This document shows positions 44,276 to 54,765 of a stretch of DNA of 64,000 nucleotides, piece by piece. The position numbers and the translations under genes are program-made. The notes beneath the pieces were generated by a model. It saw only the letters and a list, made by a program, of their open reading frames with translations. It was not told the origin of the DNA and did no database searches. Numbering within the stretch: the stretch's first letter is position 1; each line of letters opens with the position of its first letter. This DNA is from Rotaria sordida (lineage: Eukaryota > Rotifera > Eurotatoria > Philodinida > Philodinidae), in assembly GCA_905250125.1 (NCBI GenBank), contig CAJNOL010000001.1, positions 539,104 through 603,103 of the forward strand, in the 5' to 3' direction.

Positions 44276-46368
44276 ATGTCTTGGAAGATATTTTTATTCT
44301 CTATTACGACAATTATTCTGTTTTTATCATCGATATTCGATTCAACATTTGCTGTTCAATTATTGAACACATCATCGGGTATCTATGTAGGTCGAAGAGT
44401 TAATTATGGTAATGTTATTGTTCGACAATATCTTGGAATTGAATATGCTCGAATTAATAAAAGATTTGATCGAGCAACACCTATTGTACGAGAAAATGAT
44501 CAAATTATTAAAGCAACTTCACTTGGACCTTTATGTAAACCAACAGCAGGTTCATGTTTAGGAAATTCAGGAGTATATCCTTTAGCACCTTATTGTTCAG
44601 TTAATTATGGTATTTTTTCTGTTAAATCAATTCCTGTTGAACAATGTCTTTTTTTAAATGTTTTTATTCCGGTGACTCCAAACAATGAAAGAAAAAAGGC
44701 TTTACTTATGTGGATTCATGGTGGTTCGGGTCAAATCGGCACAGGCAATATATTTGATGGAACTGTACTTGCTGCTGTAGGCGATATTATTGTCATAACA
44801 TTTAATTTTCGTCTAAATCTTTTTGGTTTTCTATCATCAGGTGATGATCGTTTAGAAGGTAACCTTGGTTTATATGATCAAGCATTAGTACTTGATTGGA
44901 TATATCAAAATGGTGATGCATTAGGTGGTGATATTCAACGTATTACAGTTGGTGGTCATTCAGCTGGTGCACCACATGCTTATTATTTGGCAATATCACC
45001 GTTAAATAATGGACGAATACGTCGATTATTATTACAAAGTGGTAGTCCATTTCATATATGGTCACATTTAAAAGCACAAAATGCAATGGAACAATTTAAT
45101 ACTGTTGCTAATGATAATGGATGTGGAAATATGACAACATTTGATGAAAAATTACAATGTTTAAAAGAACGCGATTTTGATTCAATTGCTGAACATGAAC
45201 ATCATTCATATACAAGTGCTAATCATACAAATGTCGTTATTAATGGAAATTTTATGAGCAAATTTCGAGAAGTATTTGAAGAAAATGATACATTAGCAAA
45301 TGTTGATATACTTATGGGATCAACAGATGATGAAGGTAAATAATTTTAAATTGAATATTTTCAATTTCTTTATTTGTTTTTTTTTTTTTGAATATTAGGT
45401 ATTTATGTTGCAATAGTACCTATTTTTATAGAACAACGTCATCAAGAACCTATAACGCTTCATAATGTAAATTTTACTGCAGTAACTTTGAAATTTCTTG
45501 CAGCAATGCAACCGGATAAAACTTGTTTACATCATAAAGCTTTAGAATTGTAAGTCTATTTAATAATAATTCTAACTTAAATATCTAACATTCTTTTTTA
45601 TTTTTATTCACTAATAGATATCATATCAATAATATTCCAATAAATTGTTCTCAATCATATGATTGTTATTGTTCATTATTTTATAATTATTCTCGTCTTA
45701 TAAGTGATATTTTATTTAATAATGATTATTATCGTTTTATAGAAGAACGTTTAAAATATTCAAATCGTACATATATATATCAATATACACATCGAACAGC
45801 ACAAGAACATCCAACACAATGTAATGCTTATTTACATAAACATGATTTAGTTGGTCATTTTGCTGAACTTGAATATACATGGGGTACACCATTATTATAT
45901 GAAATAAATAATTTTACTCATAATATAATACCATTAATAAAATATGTTCGATATTTATCAAATACAACAATTAATCATAATATAACACATTTGTATACTA
46001 ATGAACAAATTCAATTTAGTAAACAAGTATTAGAACAATGGTCAAATTTTATTAGATATGGTCGACCAATTAGTTCTAGATTTAAAAATGAATGGCCACC
46101 GATTAGTAATATGTCTACAGCATCTATGATGCATTTAAAAGTTAATCAAAGTGAAATTAAAAAATTAACTATTCCATCAACTGTACAATTTTGGAGGAAT
46201 GAATGTTCAGCAAAAACTGAAAATCATATTACAATTATTAAAAAGAATAATCAAGCATCGATTATTGAAAAGACTAGTCAAGCATCAATTTTTCACCTGT
46301 CATTGATAATATGTATTTTTTCTCTATTATCTCAAAAGCTGCTAAGTTTAATGAATTCATTAATGTGA
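44276..46368 (+). CDS. Carboxylesterase/cholinesterase-like alpha/beta hydrolase, probably GPI-anchored
   Basis: Three exons, 44276-45335, 45399-45549 and 45618-46368, join in frame to 653 residues. The N-terminus is a signal peptide (SWKIFLFSITTIILFLSSIF). Type-B carboxylesterase marks follow: EQCLFLNVFIP (about 122-132), the oxyanion-hole HGGSG (148-152), the nucleophile elbow GGHSAG with Ser229, the acid in STDDEG (Glu353) and the histidine in GHFAELEYTWG (His484). The triad is therefore intact. There are many Asn glycosylation sites. The C-terminus ends in a hydrophobic stretch (IFHLSLIICIFSLLS) after a polar linker, as in GPI-anchored or membrane-tethered esterases. Family members hydrolyse carboxylic esters; whether this one uses acetylcholine, juvenile-hormone-like or xenobiotic esters cannot be told. 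The ATG at 44276 is used because the frame upstream has only a TTG. Confidence 0.88.
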
Positions 46369-46440
46369 ACAAAAAAAAAAAAAAAGAACACGTGTAAACA
46401 GTATCGAATCAGAATATAATTATTATTTCATGAAAACCAA

Positions 46441-46446
46441 AATAAA
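46441..46446 (+). terminator. Possible polyadenylation signal of the carboxylesterase gene
   Basis: AATAAA about 75 bases after the stop codon, followed by further AATAAAT copies to about 46462. Position is suitable, but the motif is common in this AT-rich sequence. Confidence 0.4.
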
Positions 46447-46897
46447 AACATAAATAAATAAATCAGTGTGTTATATTTTTTTTCCTGTTTGATCATTGAA
46501 TATTTTTCAATGATTTATATTCATGTTTTTATTGATAAGAATATATAAGTTCTTATTGGAATTCAATACGATCAATCTTAAGTTTTTATTTGTATGTTTA
46601 TCTATGGAAGAAAATATTGATGTTATACAATTTGAAATAATTTGCTTTTTTTTGTAGAATAAAATATAAATTTTTTTTACTGCGCTTTCCATCGAAGCTT
46701 AGCTTTCGAAAATTAGACATCTATTATGAAATAACAAACTATATTCATATTTCAATATAGAAAGTTTTCGAAGTGAAAACTTCAATTTAAGATCATAAAT
46801 ATTTGCCTTCTATTTGAATTATTATAATGTCATAAGGAATCATTTATAAAGAAAGTTCAGATAAAAGAGGACGCGGGGATCTATCAAGAAGAAAAGT

Positions 46898-47326
46898 GTC
46901 GGTTTGGAACCCCAGTACCTGCAGTACCTCCTGCACCTGCAGCATCTTTTTGACATCTTCAGTATTACATAATAAACGAGCAAGGATTATTCTTCAATCG
47001 TTATATGTATATAACGACTTGGTGTTCTCTTTCCGCTACTCTTTATTCTTTGTTTTTTTTGTATATGTTCTTCTTCAATTTCGTCTTTTGTGTATACCAT
47101 TGACTCATATTCTTTTCTTTTAATTCAAGGACATATTTCATGTTCGTTTTCTCTTTTCTGTTAACTTAAGGACATTTTCTTTCGATATTGATCGTCTAAG
47201 AAAGAAGAAGAATACGGTTGTTTTTTCTTTCTCTCCTTTGATATAAATACTTTTTTTCTTCTAAATAAACTATTAATTTGTTCGTTTTTGCGTAGTCCAA
47301 AAAGTACATCCTTATCTAACTTTCAG
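46898..47326 (+). mobile_element. Possible solo-LTR-like remnant
   Basis: GC-richer segment beginning TGTCGGTTTGGAACCCC, with GATATAAATAC (TATA-like, about 47240) followed about 25 bases later by AAATAAAC and a TTTGTTCG stretch, ending near CTTTCAGCA, then TGGTGGTAGTAC, which could be a primer-binding site. The order of promoter, poly(A) signal and PBS fits an LTR, but no second LTR, no target duplication and no gag/pol were found. It could equally be an isolated promoter. Confidence 0.25.
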
Positions 47327-47989
47327 CACCTGGTGGTAGTACAATGGAGTACTGAGGTGTTGCACTTATCTCTTTGGTTTCGACCTAAAATTTTGCCTAT
47401 ACGCATATTTGATACAATGAAAACGAGTATGTTTGTCTCGAGGTATTCAATATCGAAGAAAAGCAGCAATTTGACACAGTAATTGAATCGACTTCAAAAT
47501 CGAATATTTCGAGAAAAACTCGTTTGTTTCCGTTGCAACTCTCAGAACTATCAAGCGTAACTATAGGCAAAATTTTCAGATCAAAATTCATTGTTTTTGA
47601 CTTTCCAGGAAATGTCTTGTTCTCAAGAACAATATCATTAAAATGGCTATAACTTTTCATCAGTAAGCTATTGATCTGGAGTCGAATGGCGTTCGATAGT
47701 TGAATATGTTCCCTCGTAAATGATGGGAAACACTTTTTTTTCTTATCGAAAGTTTTAACTGCTAAAACTCACCGATATTCGCTGGATTGCTAGGAAATGT
47801 TTTGAAAAACTCATAGTCTTCTATTCTGATGATAGGATACTTATATCCATATCTACTGTTTTTATCCTTGATTAGAATCTTATTAATCTTCCTAACTTCT
47901 ATTTAAACTATTTTTCAATAAGACTAATAAAATTTCTTTGGTAACCAGTCTTAACATGATAATGTATTGTCCATTGACTAATTTTTATT
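47327..47989. other. No gene seen
   Basis: AT-rich stretch with frames on both strands (47288-47482 plus, 47397-47660 minus) that overlap and have no recognisable domain. It probably consists of old repeat remnants. Confidence 0.4.
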
Positions 47990-48645
47990 ATACTTTAGGC
48001 TGAAGTTCAAGTTCGAATATTTCTTATGTATCTTCAATATCGATAAGGACGACGCTTTTAGTCTATATAAAGGTTAGAAATGGCTATTTTCTAACCTGTA
48101 TTTATATATTTTCTAGGTGCAGATGATTGATGTTCATAATTGGTTTCCGTTGAAATCGACATTATTTTAATAGTTTTAGCATATGCAATAGCTAATGTTG
48201 TCAGATCATTCCATGATATTCGATTTGGCTAAACACTACAGCGAAGTTTAAATAAAATAATCTTTAGATCGAACTAATCGTTGTGCAACAAATCATAAAT
48301 ATGAACATCTTTTAATTTTTAAAAATAAAATAACTTTTTTTAAAAATACTTTGTTATTAGTACATACAATTAATGTTTCTTTCCAACAAAGTGTTCGTAT
48401 AAGGCTACCATTTAATTCTAATAATGTTGCTGTTTTATGTCGACCAAACGTATCTCTTTCATTTAAGATAAGCTATTAAAAATGGAAATTTTGATGAATT
48501 TTTAATTAATAAATCTACTAACTTACAGATGTGTTATTAGTAACAAACATTTTCGTTCTAGAAAAATTTGGACCAAGACAAACAGCTCTCATTGCACGAG
48601 ACAATGTTATTAATTGATCATCATTTTTTATTGAATAAATCAGCT
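47990..48645 (-). pseudogene. VPS41: VPS41-like beta-propeller fragment, broken
   Basis: Minus-strand pieces resemble, in order, part of the N-terminal beta-propeller of VPS41 (HOPS/AP-3 vesicle-tethering subunit). Exon-like piece 1 has LSRAMRAVCLGPNFSRTKMF, followed by an intact short GT-AG intron. Piece 2 has LILNERDTFGRHKTATLLEL then IRTLCWKETLIVCTNN. After another possible intron comes DVHIYDLLHND with a stop, and then PNRISWNDLTTLAIAYAKTI. In VPS41 the same order holds (serine/arginine-rich loop, LLLFERSWMNR, IRSVKWRGHLIAWANN, VKIFDI). Stops and shifts break the later part and the N-terminal and C-terminal regions are absent, so this is a relic. Assignment rests on remembered family sequence. 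Confidence 0.55.
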
Positions 48646-49313
48646 GTTACAATCAGACGCTTCAAATATCAAGAGAAGTACTTCGTCCCACGTTAACTTA
48701 TACGTTCGATCAAGTTGTAATAGTGGGCTGCATTGAGTTTGTCGAATTAATTCTATTATAGTAGATAGAACAAACAGGTCATTAATATCATTAATAAAAG
48801 AGAATGATACAAATGTGGAATGTCGTGCAGTACCATCTTGATGGTCACTGTACCATTGACAAAAATCGAAAACTGAGAAGATTTTGGGACGATTCTCTCG
48901 ACGTTCTGCTTGAACCAATGATGTTAATTTGGTTGATGGTACTGATGAGCTTTGATGATCAAGCAGAAGTATTGAACGAATTTGAGATTCCGTTAAACCG
49001 ATATGAACATATTTAGAAACAGATTGCCGTATTGGAGATGATAAACGAGATGTTTCAGTACAATATTTATGTTTGTGAGTATTTCTGAACACATTACTGC
49101 AATCGAATTTGGATCATCATCTGGTACAGTTGCCTTAATTTCATGATTGCTTAAAGGATATTTACGATATTGACAGCATTTAAATGAATATTTTGTCGAA
49201 CTTTTAGGATTACTTATTCGATATTGACATACACCATTTGATTTAGCAACAACTTTAACATCATCAAATGAATGAACTATACTTAACAGAGATCAGTTTA
49301 ATGTTGACATTTT
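48646..49313 (-). pseudogene. Decayed MULE (Mutator-like) transposase with FLYWCH-like zinc finger
   Basis: Minus strand. An N-terminal piece (about 49095-49300) reads SFKCCQYRKYPLSNHEIKAT then VPDDDPNSIAV, and after a one-base frameshift NTHKHKYCTE, giving the C..C..H.H spacing of a FLYWCH/WRKY-GCM1-type finger. The next piece (48640-49092) continues RLSSPIRQSVSKYVHIGLTE and ends LLQLDRTYKLTWDEVLLLIF, which resembles the first-aspartate region of MULE transposases. The frameshift and the abrupt end before the rest of the catalytic domain show it is dead. It directly abuts the VPS41-like fragment on its 5' side, so the element may have inserted into that gene. Confidence 0.55.
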
Positions 49314-50007
49314 TCAGAATGAATACTTTAAAGTGTTTTGTATAACATAAAGAAGAAGGGAAAAGCTGATGAAATGTAAGTGATACTGAATAAATAAGAA
49401 AAAGATGATGCAACATCATGTTTTGAAAAACTTGGTGATGTAAAGCATCTTTTTTGGGTGATCATTTGTATATAAAAATATGTGATGATCAAAATTATCA
49501 TTTTTTGATCATGATTTGTTTCTCAAATTGTTTGGTGATCAAAAATTCGTTTTTACTCATCTAAAAGGTGAAGAGAATAAATAACAAGCATTCATTACAA
49601 TTAATCTTTGCTCTTGATTTGTTGAATATTTATGAAATATGAAAAGAATTCCTTTTACAAAAATATTTTTCAAATGATCAAAGTTGAGAAGATTCTTGAT
49701 CATTGAATGTGTCAAATAAGAAGAGAGATGATAGTAGACACTGCTTAATGAGCTTTGACTTGAAAAAAATTCATGATACTGATTGGAGGTCCAAAAGATA
49801 TTAAAGATCGTCATCAAAAGCACACTACTATTAATATTAATATGTTCAAGAAGAAAAAAACAATCATGATAAAAATAGAAATGATTCAGAACAAGAAAAG
49901 AATCAAAGAATTTTTTGAGGAAGATTTTCTTTATCAAATAAAGTTCAAAATCAACTCTTTATAATAAACATTGATTTTATTTTGATCAATTAGATTTTCT
50001 TCATTGT
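49314..50007. other. Repetitive GATGATCAAA-rich stretch
   Basis: Between about 49375 and 49555 words such as GTGATGATCAAAATTATCA and TTTTGATCA recur in both orientations. A 126-codon minus-strand frame at 49557-49937 is Phe/Leu/Ser-rich and overlaps a Lys-rich plus-strand frame. Neither resembles a known family. Confidence 0.45.
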
Positions 50008-51478
50008 TCAATGGGAGAAATGTTTATTAATAGATTGAATCAAAAATGACGATAACACGACGAAGAAAGAATATCTCTGATTACAATAAAATACTAGAAC
50101 ACGATCGATTTTGTTTTTTTCATTGAAAGTTATTAGTTTAATAATCTTCTTCAATTCGTCATTTGTAGATTTTTGCATTTCATCAATCTTCATATTGATT
50201 TTTCCTTAAAGATCATTGATTTCCATGTTGATGTTTTGTGTGTTCTCTGAATGAGATTTGTAGAGTTCGTATACGGAGAGAAACGGCCCGTGCACGGTCA
50301 TTTCCGAGCTTATACAGCCGTATTTCTCCGTATACGGTCGTTGACGACCGTACTTGTTCGATCTGGGTTTATATACATTTTCTTCTCGATATTATGGTTT
50401 GAACAAATGCTCTCGGTAATGTTATTTAATAATTGATCAATTCTATTAATCGATTCTATTTGACAATTTTTTTTTATCAGCAGCAGTATTCAAATCAATT
50501 TGAATAGATTTTTGTAGAATTTCAATAGTTAATATTCGTTCAGATAATAAGGTCATACTGGTCAATATTGCTCGATGTCATCTTTTCTATGTGTCGTTTA
50601 CATGATAAAATAACAGTCGCCCGGTTTTTAACATTGCATTGAGGACATGAAATCGACATTGAACTTGATTTTCTTGAGAAATATTCGAATTGCTGAGAAG
50701 TTTAATAATATCAGATTGGAGATTCATGGGCATAAGAAAACCAACAAATTCAGTGCCCGAAAGTGTCACAGGTGTTAATGTTGAGATAATTTCATCAGTA
50801 ATTTTTTCAAAATGATTTGATTGAATAGATTCAATCAATTGATGAAAATTATATGGGAAGGTTGTTTTCGTTGAAAATAATCGATGACATTTTATTAATC
50901 GAAATAAATGACGAGCGGTAAAGAATGCTAAATAATCTTTCTAATTGTAATAATTTTTCAAGGACACTTTCCACTTTTAATACACTACTTTCAAAAATAC
51001 AATATCGATAATTTATCACCATTGATTGTTTATCATTACAAAATTGAATATTATCATTAATAGTAGCTAGTGATTGATCGGGAAAGATAATATCGGTCGA
51101 TTTGAAATCATCGGATAATATTTCATCAATAAGTTTTTCTTTTTCGGTATAGATAGGAATTTGACATTCACCAATAATAAATAAATCGTCTTTCAAGCTT
51201 GATAGAATATTCGAACGAAGTATTTGATTAAAATCAAATCGGAAGTAGAGATAAGCTTCGAGTTACTCAAATCCTGTCGATAGATGTTGATCGATCATTA
51301 AAATTTTTTCTGTACCATTGACAACTAATTTTGTTTCATCAGTATTTGATGAAAAACGAGATGATTGATATTCTATCTTTGGTAATATAATTGATTGGCA
51401 TATAGTGGCAGTTAAATGAGAAAAAACAATTTCTCTAGTTATTCGTTCGAATAAATAAGGATTTGAAGAGTAAGGCAT
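50008..51478 (-). pseudogene. Unrecognised gene broken by a stop and frameshifts
   Basis: Minus strand, starting MPYSSNPYLFERITREIVFS at 51478, just after a TTTCAG acceptor-like site. The frame runs to a TAA at 51263-51265 and continues in the same frame (LEAYLYFRFDFNQILRSN...) to 50849, so a single in-frame stop interrupts it. A frameshift near 50840 leads into LIESIQSNHFEKITDEIIST ... GRLLFYHVNDT (to 50587). Coiled-coil-like sequence follows in another frame (TLLSERILTIEILQKSIQID, then MKIDEMQKSTNDELKKIIKL near 50190). A GC-rich hairpin lies between these last two. The pieces read as one ancestral protein of more than 300 residues ending in a coiled coil. I do not recognise the family. RNA editing or assembly error could explain one break, but not all. 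Confidence 0.5.
50270..50340. repeat. GC-rich inverted repeat (hairpin)
   Basis: GTATACGGAGAGAAACGG at 50270 faces CCGTATTTCTCCGTATAC ending near 50336, pairing at about 16 of 18 positions, with a loop of about 30 bases that itself contains GTGCAC. It is sharply richer in G+C than its surroundings and breaks the minus-strand coding remnant. Confidence 0.7.
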
Positions 51479-51904
51479 CTTATTTTTCTCGATCTGAAAT
51501 ACATACGAAATAAAATCAGTTGAAATTTAGAAAAACAATTAAATACAAATAGAAGAAAATCAATGAGATTCTCCACATTCACAAGGGAATCATCTTTTTT
51601 TTTGTATTTATCGTTGAAATTTATTCTTCGTCCTAATTTCTATTCAATGTGAACAGTTACACTCTAAACAAAGAAGGTTTTTTACGAAACGAAAAAAGAT
51701 TCTTTCCGCGAGTACGGGGAAGAATCTTTTTTGGTTTCATAGAAAAAAGGTTTCGTCTCAAACATCTTCTGGGCTGCTGCAAGAAAGATTTCGTGAGAGA
51801 GATTTCCTACAGAACCTTTTTACCAAATCGAAAATAAGATTTTTGTACGAAGAATTTCGTAGTGATTTTCACATGAATACAATTAGCCTTATCTACTTAT
51901 CCCT

Positions 51905-52380
51905 ACACCTTTTTTTTCTATACTTATCTTTACGCCTATACTTAATCACTTATAACTATATCTAACTGCTTATTCCTATATTTAACCACTTGTAGCTATG
52001 TGTAATCTCTTATACTTAAATCTAATCCCTTATTTCTACACTTAAATGCTAATTCCTATACTTAATCTCTTGTTTCTATACCTAACCTCTCAGTTCTTTA
52101 TCTAAACATTTATTCCTATATTTAATCCTTACAACTATGTGTAACTCCTTATACTTATATCTAATCCTTTATTCCTATGTCTAATCCCTTATTTCTATGC
52201 CAACAGCCTTTTTCCTGTACTTAATCTCTTTTCCTATATATAATCTATTATAACTATATATAATCCTTTGTTTGTATACCTAATTTAGTATCTCTATGCT
52301 TAAACCCTGATAACTACATCTGATCCTTTGTTTCTATGCCTAAGCTCTTATTCTTATATTTAACCCCTCATAAGTAGATC
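51905..52380 (+). repeat. 20-bp minisatellite, consensus TATACTTAATCCCTTATTCC
   Basis: More than 20 diverged units follow one another, most exactly 20 bp and some 19 or 21, each beginning TATA/TATG/TACA and ending TTCC, TTTC, TAAC or TAGC. Pyrimidine-rich sequence with a looser period continues to about 52560. Almost all units differ from each other, so the array is old. The plus strand is strongly pyrimidine-biased. Confidence 0.8.
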
Positions 52381-53087
52381 CTTTTGACTATGTTCGTACC
52401 GCTCTATAGTTAGATCTATACTCTAGGACGTATACCTTCATAACTATGTCCTTAAACCTGTCCAATCCACCTATACCCTTTTACTTGTATTCTTATGTCT
52501 ATATCGTTATCTGTGTACCGTTACACCTATACTCTTGGAGCAATACCATTATAACTATATCTTGGTGCGCATACGCTCGATATAACTCTCACTCTTCATA
52601 ACATCAACATGCGAGAGCAGTACCTAATGGTATATTATACGAGAAAGCAAAGTAGGATGAGAAATAGAGATAATAGCAAAAAGTCTCTATATCTAATAGT
52701 TTTATAGTAATAAATCGATTCTAATGACTTCCAATCTCATTGACTCATAACAATTACAGTGTTTAGTGATAGTGAAGAATAAACGAAAATACCATTCTAA
52801 TCATGTAATATCGAATGATTTTAAAGAATCAGGAACCATTTTCATATGTCGTCTAGGTGAGTTGATTTACATGAAACTCTTTGACATGCAGCTGATATTA
52901 ATGGTTTTGTATAAAATCTTTCGTGTTCCGGCCACACAGAAAAAGGCTTAGAAGAAATCTTTGATAGAAATCGCTCACGTAGAAGATTTTGTAGAAAATA
53001 TATAGATCCTTTTTCTTTTCTCAAAGTACAACAATAGTTCGGGAAGAAAAATATGATATCATCGTACATTCTATGAAACTGTGAAAG

Positions 53088-53260
53088 GTTTCGTAAGGTA
53101 ACTACGGAATCTTTCACTTTATCAACCACACACAGTAGGTTCCGTACAAAAAATACAATACTTTTTGTATTAGACGAAATTATCGAAGATTCTCTACAAA
53201 TCATACAGAATCTTTCCTTATTCTACCAAACCATACGGAATTCCGTACAGACGATACGAA
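53088..53260 (+). repeat. Diverged repeats with ACGGAAT..CCGTAC motifs
   Basis: ACGGAATCTTTCACTTTATC ... GGTTCCGTAC recurs as CAGAATCTTTCCTTATTCTA ... CGGAATTCCGTAC about 100 bases later, with a weaker copy between (CGAAGATTCTCTAC). They are part of the 51660-53450 element. Confidence 0.55.
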
Positions 53261-53452
53261 ACTTCTTTTTGATCGTAGGGAAGCATGATGGCTTCGTATG
53301 AAAAGTGCGAAACTCTTTGCTTTTTTTCTGAACTACAAGAGGTTTGGCAAGGCAAGCGCGGAACGATTTTCATTTTACGAAACCTAAAAAAGTTCCGTAT
53401 CCAAATGCGAAAATTTTAAGGTTCAGTAATAAACCTATTTTTTTAGAGTGTA

Positions 53453-54763
53453 CTCAAGTAACTATTCCAATGATACAATCAATTACTGACAACATCTGAT
53501 AATTTGATCTGAATTATAGAAAATACCCATCCATCATTGAAGATATGATACGAACCCTTATGTGGCAAACTACAGAGAAATAAGTGAAACAATAGTAAAC
53601 GCCCGGTGATTGGTCAGGTGCTTTTTTGGGTGGGGCTAGCTATAGCTTTAATATCAATTGATAGAGAAAATTTTTCTCTATCGAACTGTCTTTTAGGATT
53701 TTTTAATAAGAGGCATGTAATGATACAACGTCATAAATATATGAGTTTGTAGCGATAGCTTTTCGTGTATTTTGTCTTATTGAGTATGAAGTTTCGAAAC
53801 TTGCACTTCGGCCTGACAAACGAACACCTTTCTAGCCTTGTTATTCTAGGTCGGCTCGAAAATTGTGAACACCGGCTTAGAAAAAAAAGAGATCAGACAT
53901 GTGGCCCCCTCCAATATATTCACTTGATATTAATTCGATGATGGATTGGGTTGTGGGCACATACCAATATTGAATGATTATTTATTTCATTCTTGCTTTT
54001 GTCCTTGCTCAATTTGGTGATTTGCCTATTATTCATCGAGTCATATGGACAAATCTAATTGCTTTCATTCTATAGCAAGCGAGTAAATTGAGCAATAATT
54101 ATTGTTCGATAAATCAAAATATATTTTTCGTCAAAAGAAATGAATTTTTTTCGGATATGCTGTTTCCTTGTCTAGATTAGCTCTAATCTTGCGAAACAAG
54201 GTGCCACTATTTAACAATAAAATACGTGTTTAATCGATAGATGAAAAGAACGTATAACTTTTCGAATGATTCAATGATAACAAACGAGAAAATTTCAAGT
54301 GGAAACCAAGTAAAGAATACTGTAACACGACAACGACAAATCATGCATTTTTATATTCAGTAAATCAATTCGACTTATTTTTAGAAAGATTTCTTGAATA
54401 AAAAAAACTACTAGTTCGTGAACTATTCAACAAATACCTATTGCCAGTTTGTAGTCTGAACATTCTTGTGTTCAAAAATAATCGATGGTCTAATATGTTA
54501 TGTATTTAGATATGATTCTACAATAATTTTCTATAGAATATTCAATGAGTTTCGATGATGTTTTACGTCGATCGATTGTTAAGACATGAAAAACTGTTTT
54601 TCTTATATTCATAAGCATTGAATTGTGCAAATATTCAAAGCCAAAGGCAGATTGAGTTATTGATTAAATTTGGTTTCAATATTTTGTACATAATCAATCT
54701 TATTACCTACAATCCTTCGTATATGTGAATATATTTGCATGATAAGGTTGTATTTATGTTAAA
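53453..54763. other. No gene seen
   Basis: AT-rich. It contains a short near-palindrome GATAGAGAAAATTTTTCTCT at about 53660 and a GC-richer patch at about 53795-53915 without a recognisable feature. Confidence 0.45.
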
Positions 54764-54765
54764 TA

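Larger units (their letters stand above)
51660..53450. mobile_element. 1.8-kb TA-flanked TIR element carrying internal satellites
   Basis: The ends are CACTCTAAACAAAGAAGG and the complement of CACTCTAAAAAAATAGG, with TA at 51658-51659 and 53451-53452. Just inside each end are related, diverged sequences with repeated CGTA, GGAATCTTTC and ACGAAAC words (51670-51870 and about 52910-53430). The centre is a 20-bp-period minisatellite. No transposase frame is present. The TIRs are short, so the exact ends are less secure than for the other elements. Confidence 0.6.

Noticed and set aside
48940-48975. CTGATGAG followed by a short stem and AGAAG, resembling a hammerhead ribozyme core
   Set aside because: The required GAAA after stem II is missing and the bases lie inside the decayed transposase frame on the other strand.
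49557-49937. 126-codon minus-strand frame
   Set aside because: Phe/Leu/Ser-rich, no motif, overlaps another frame; probably repeat-derived.
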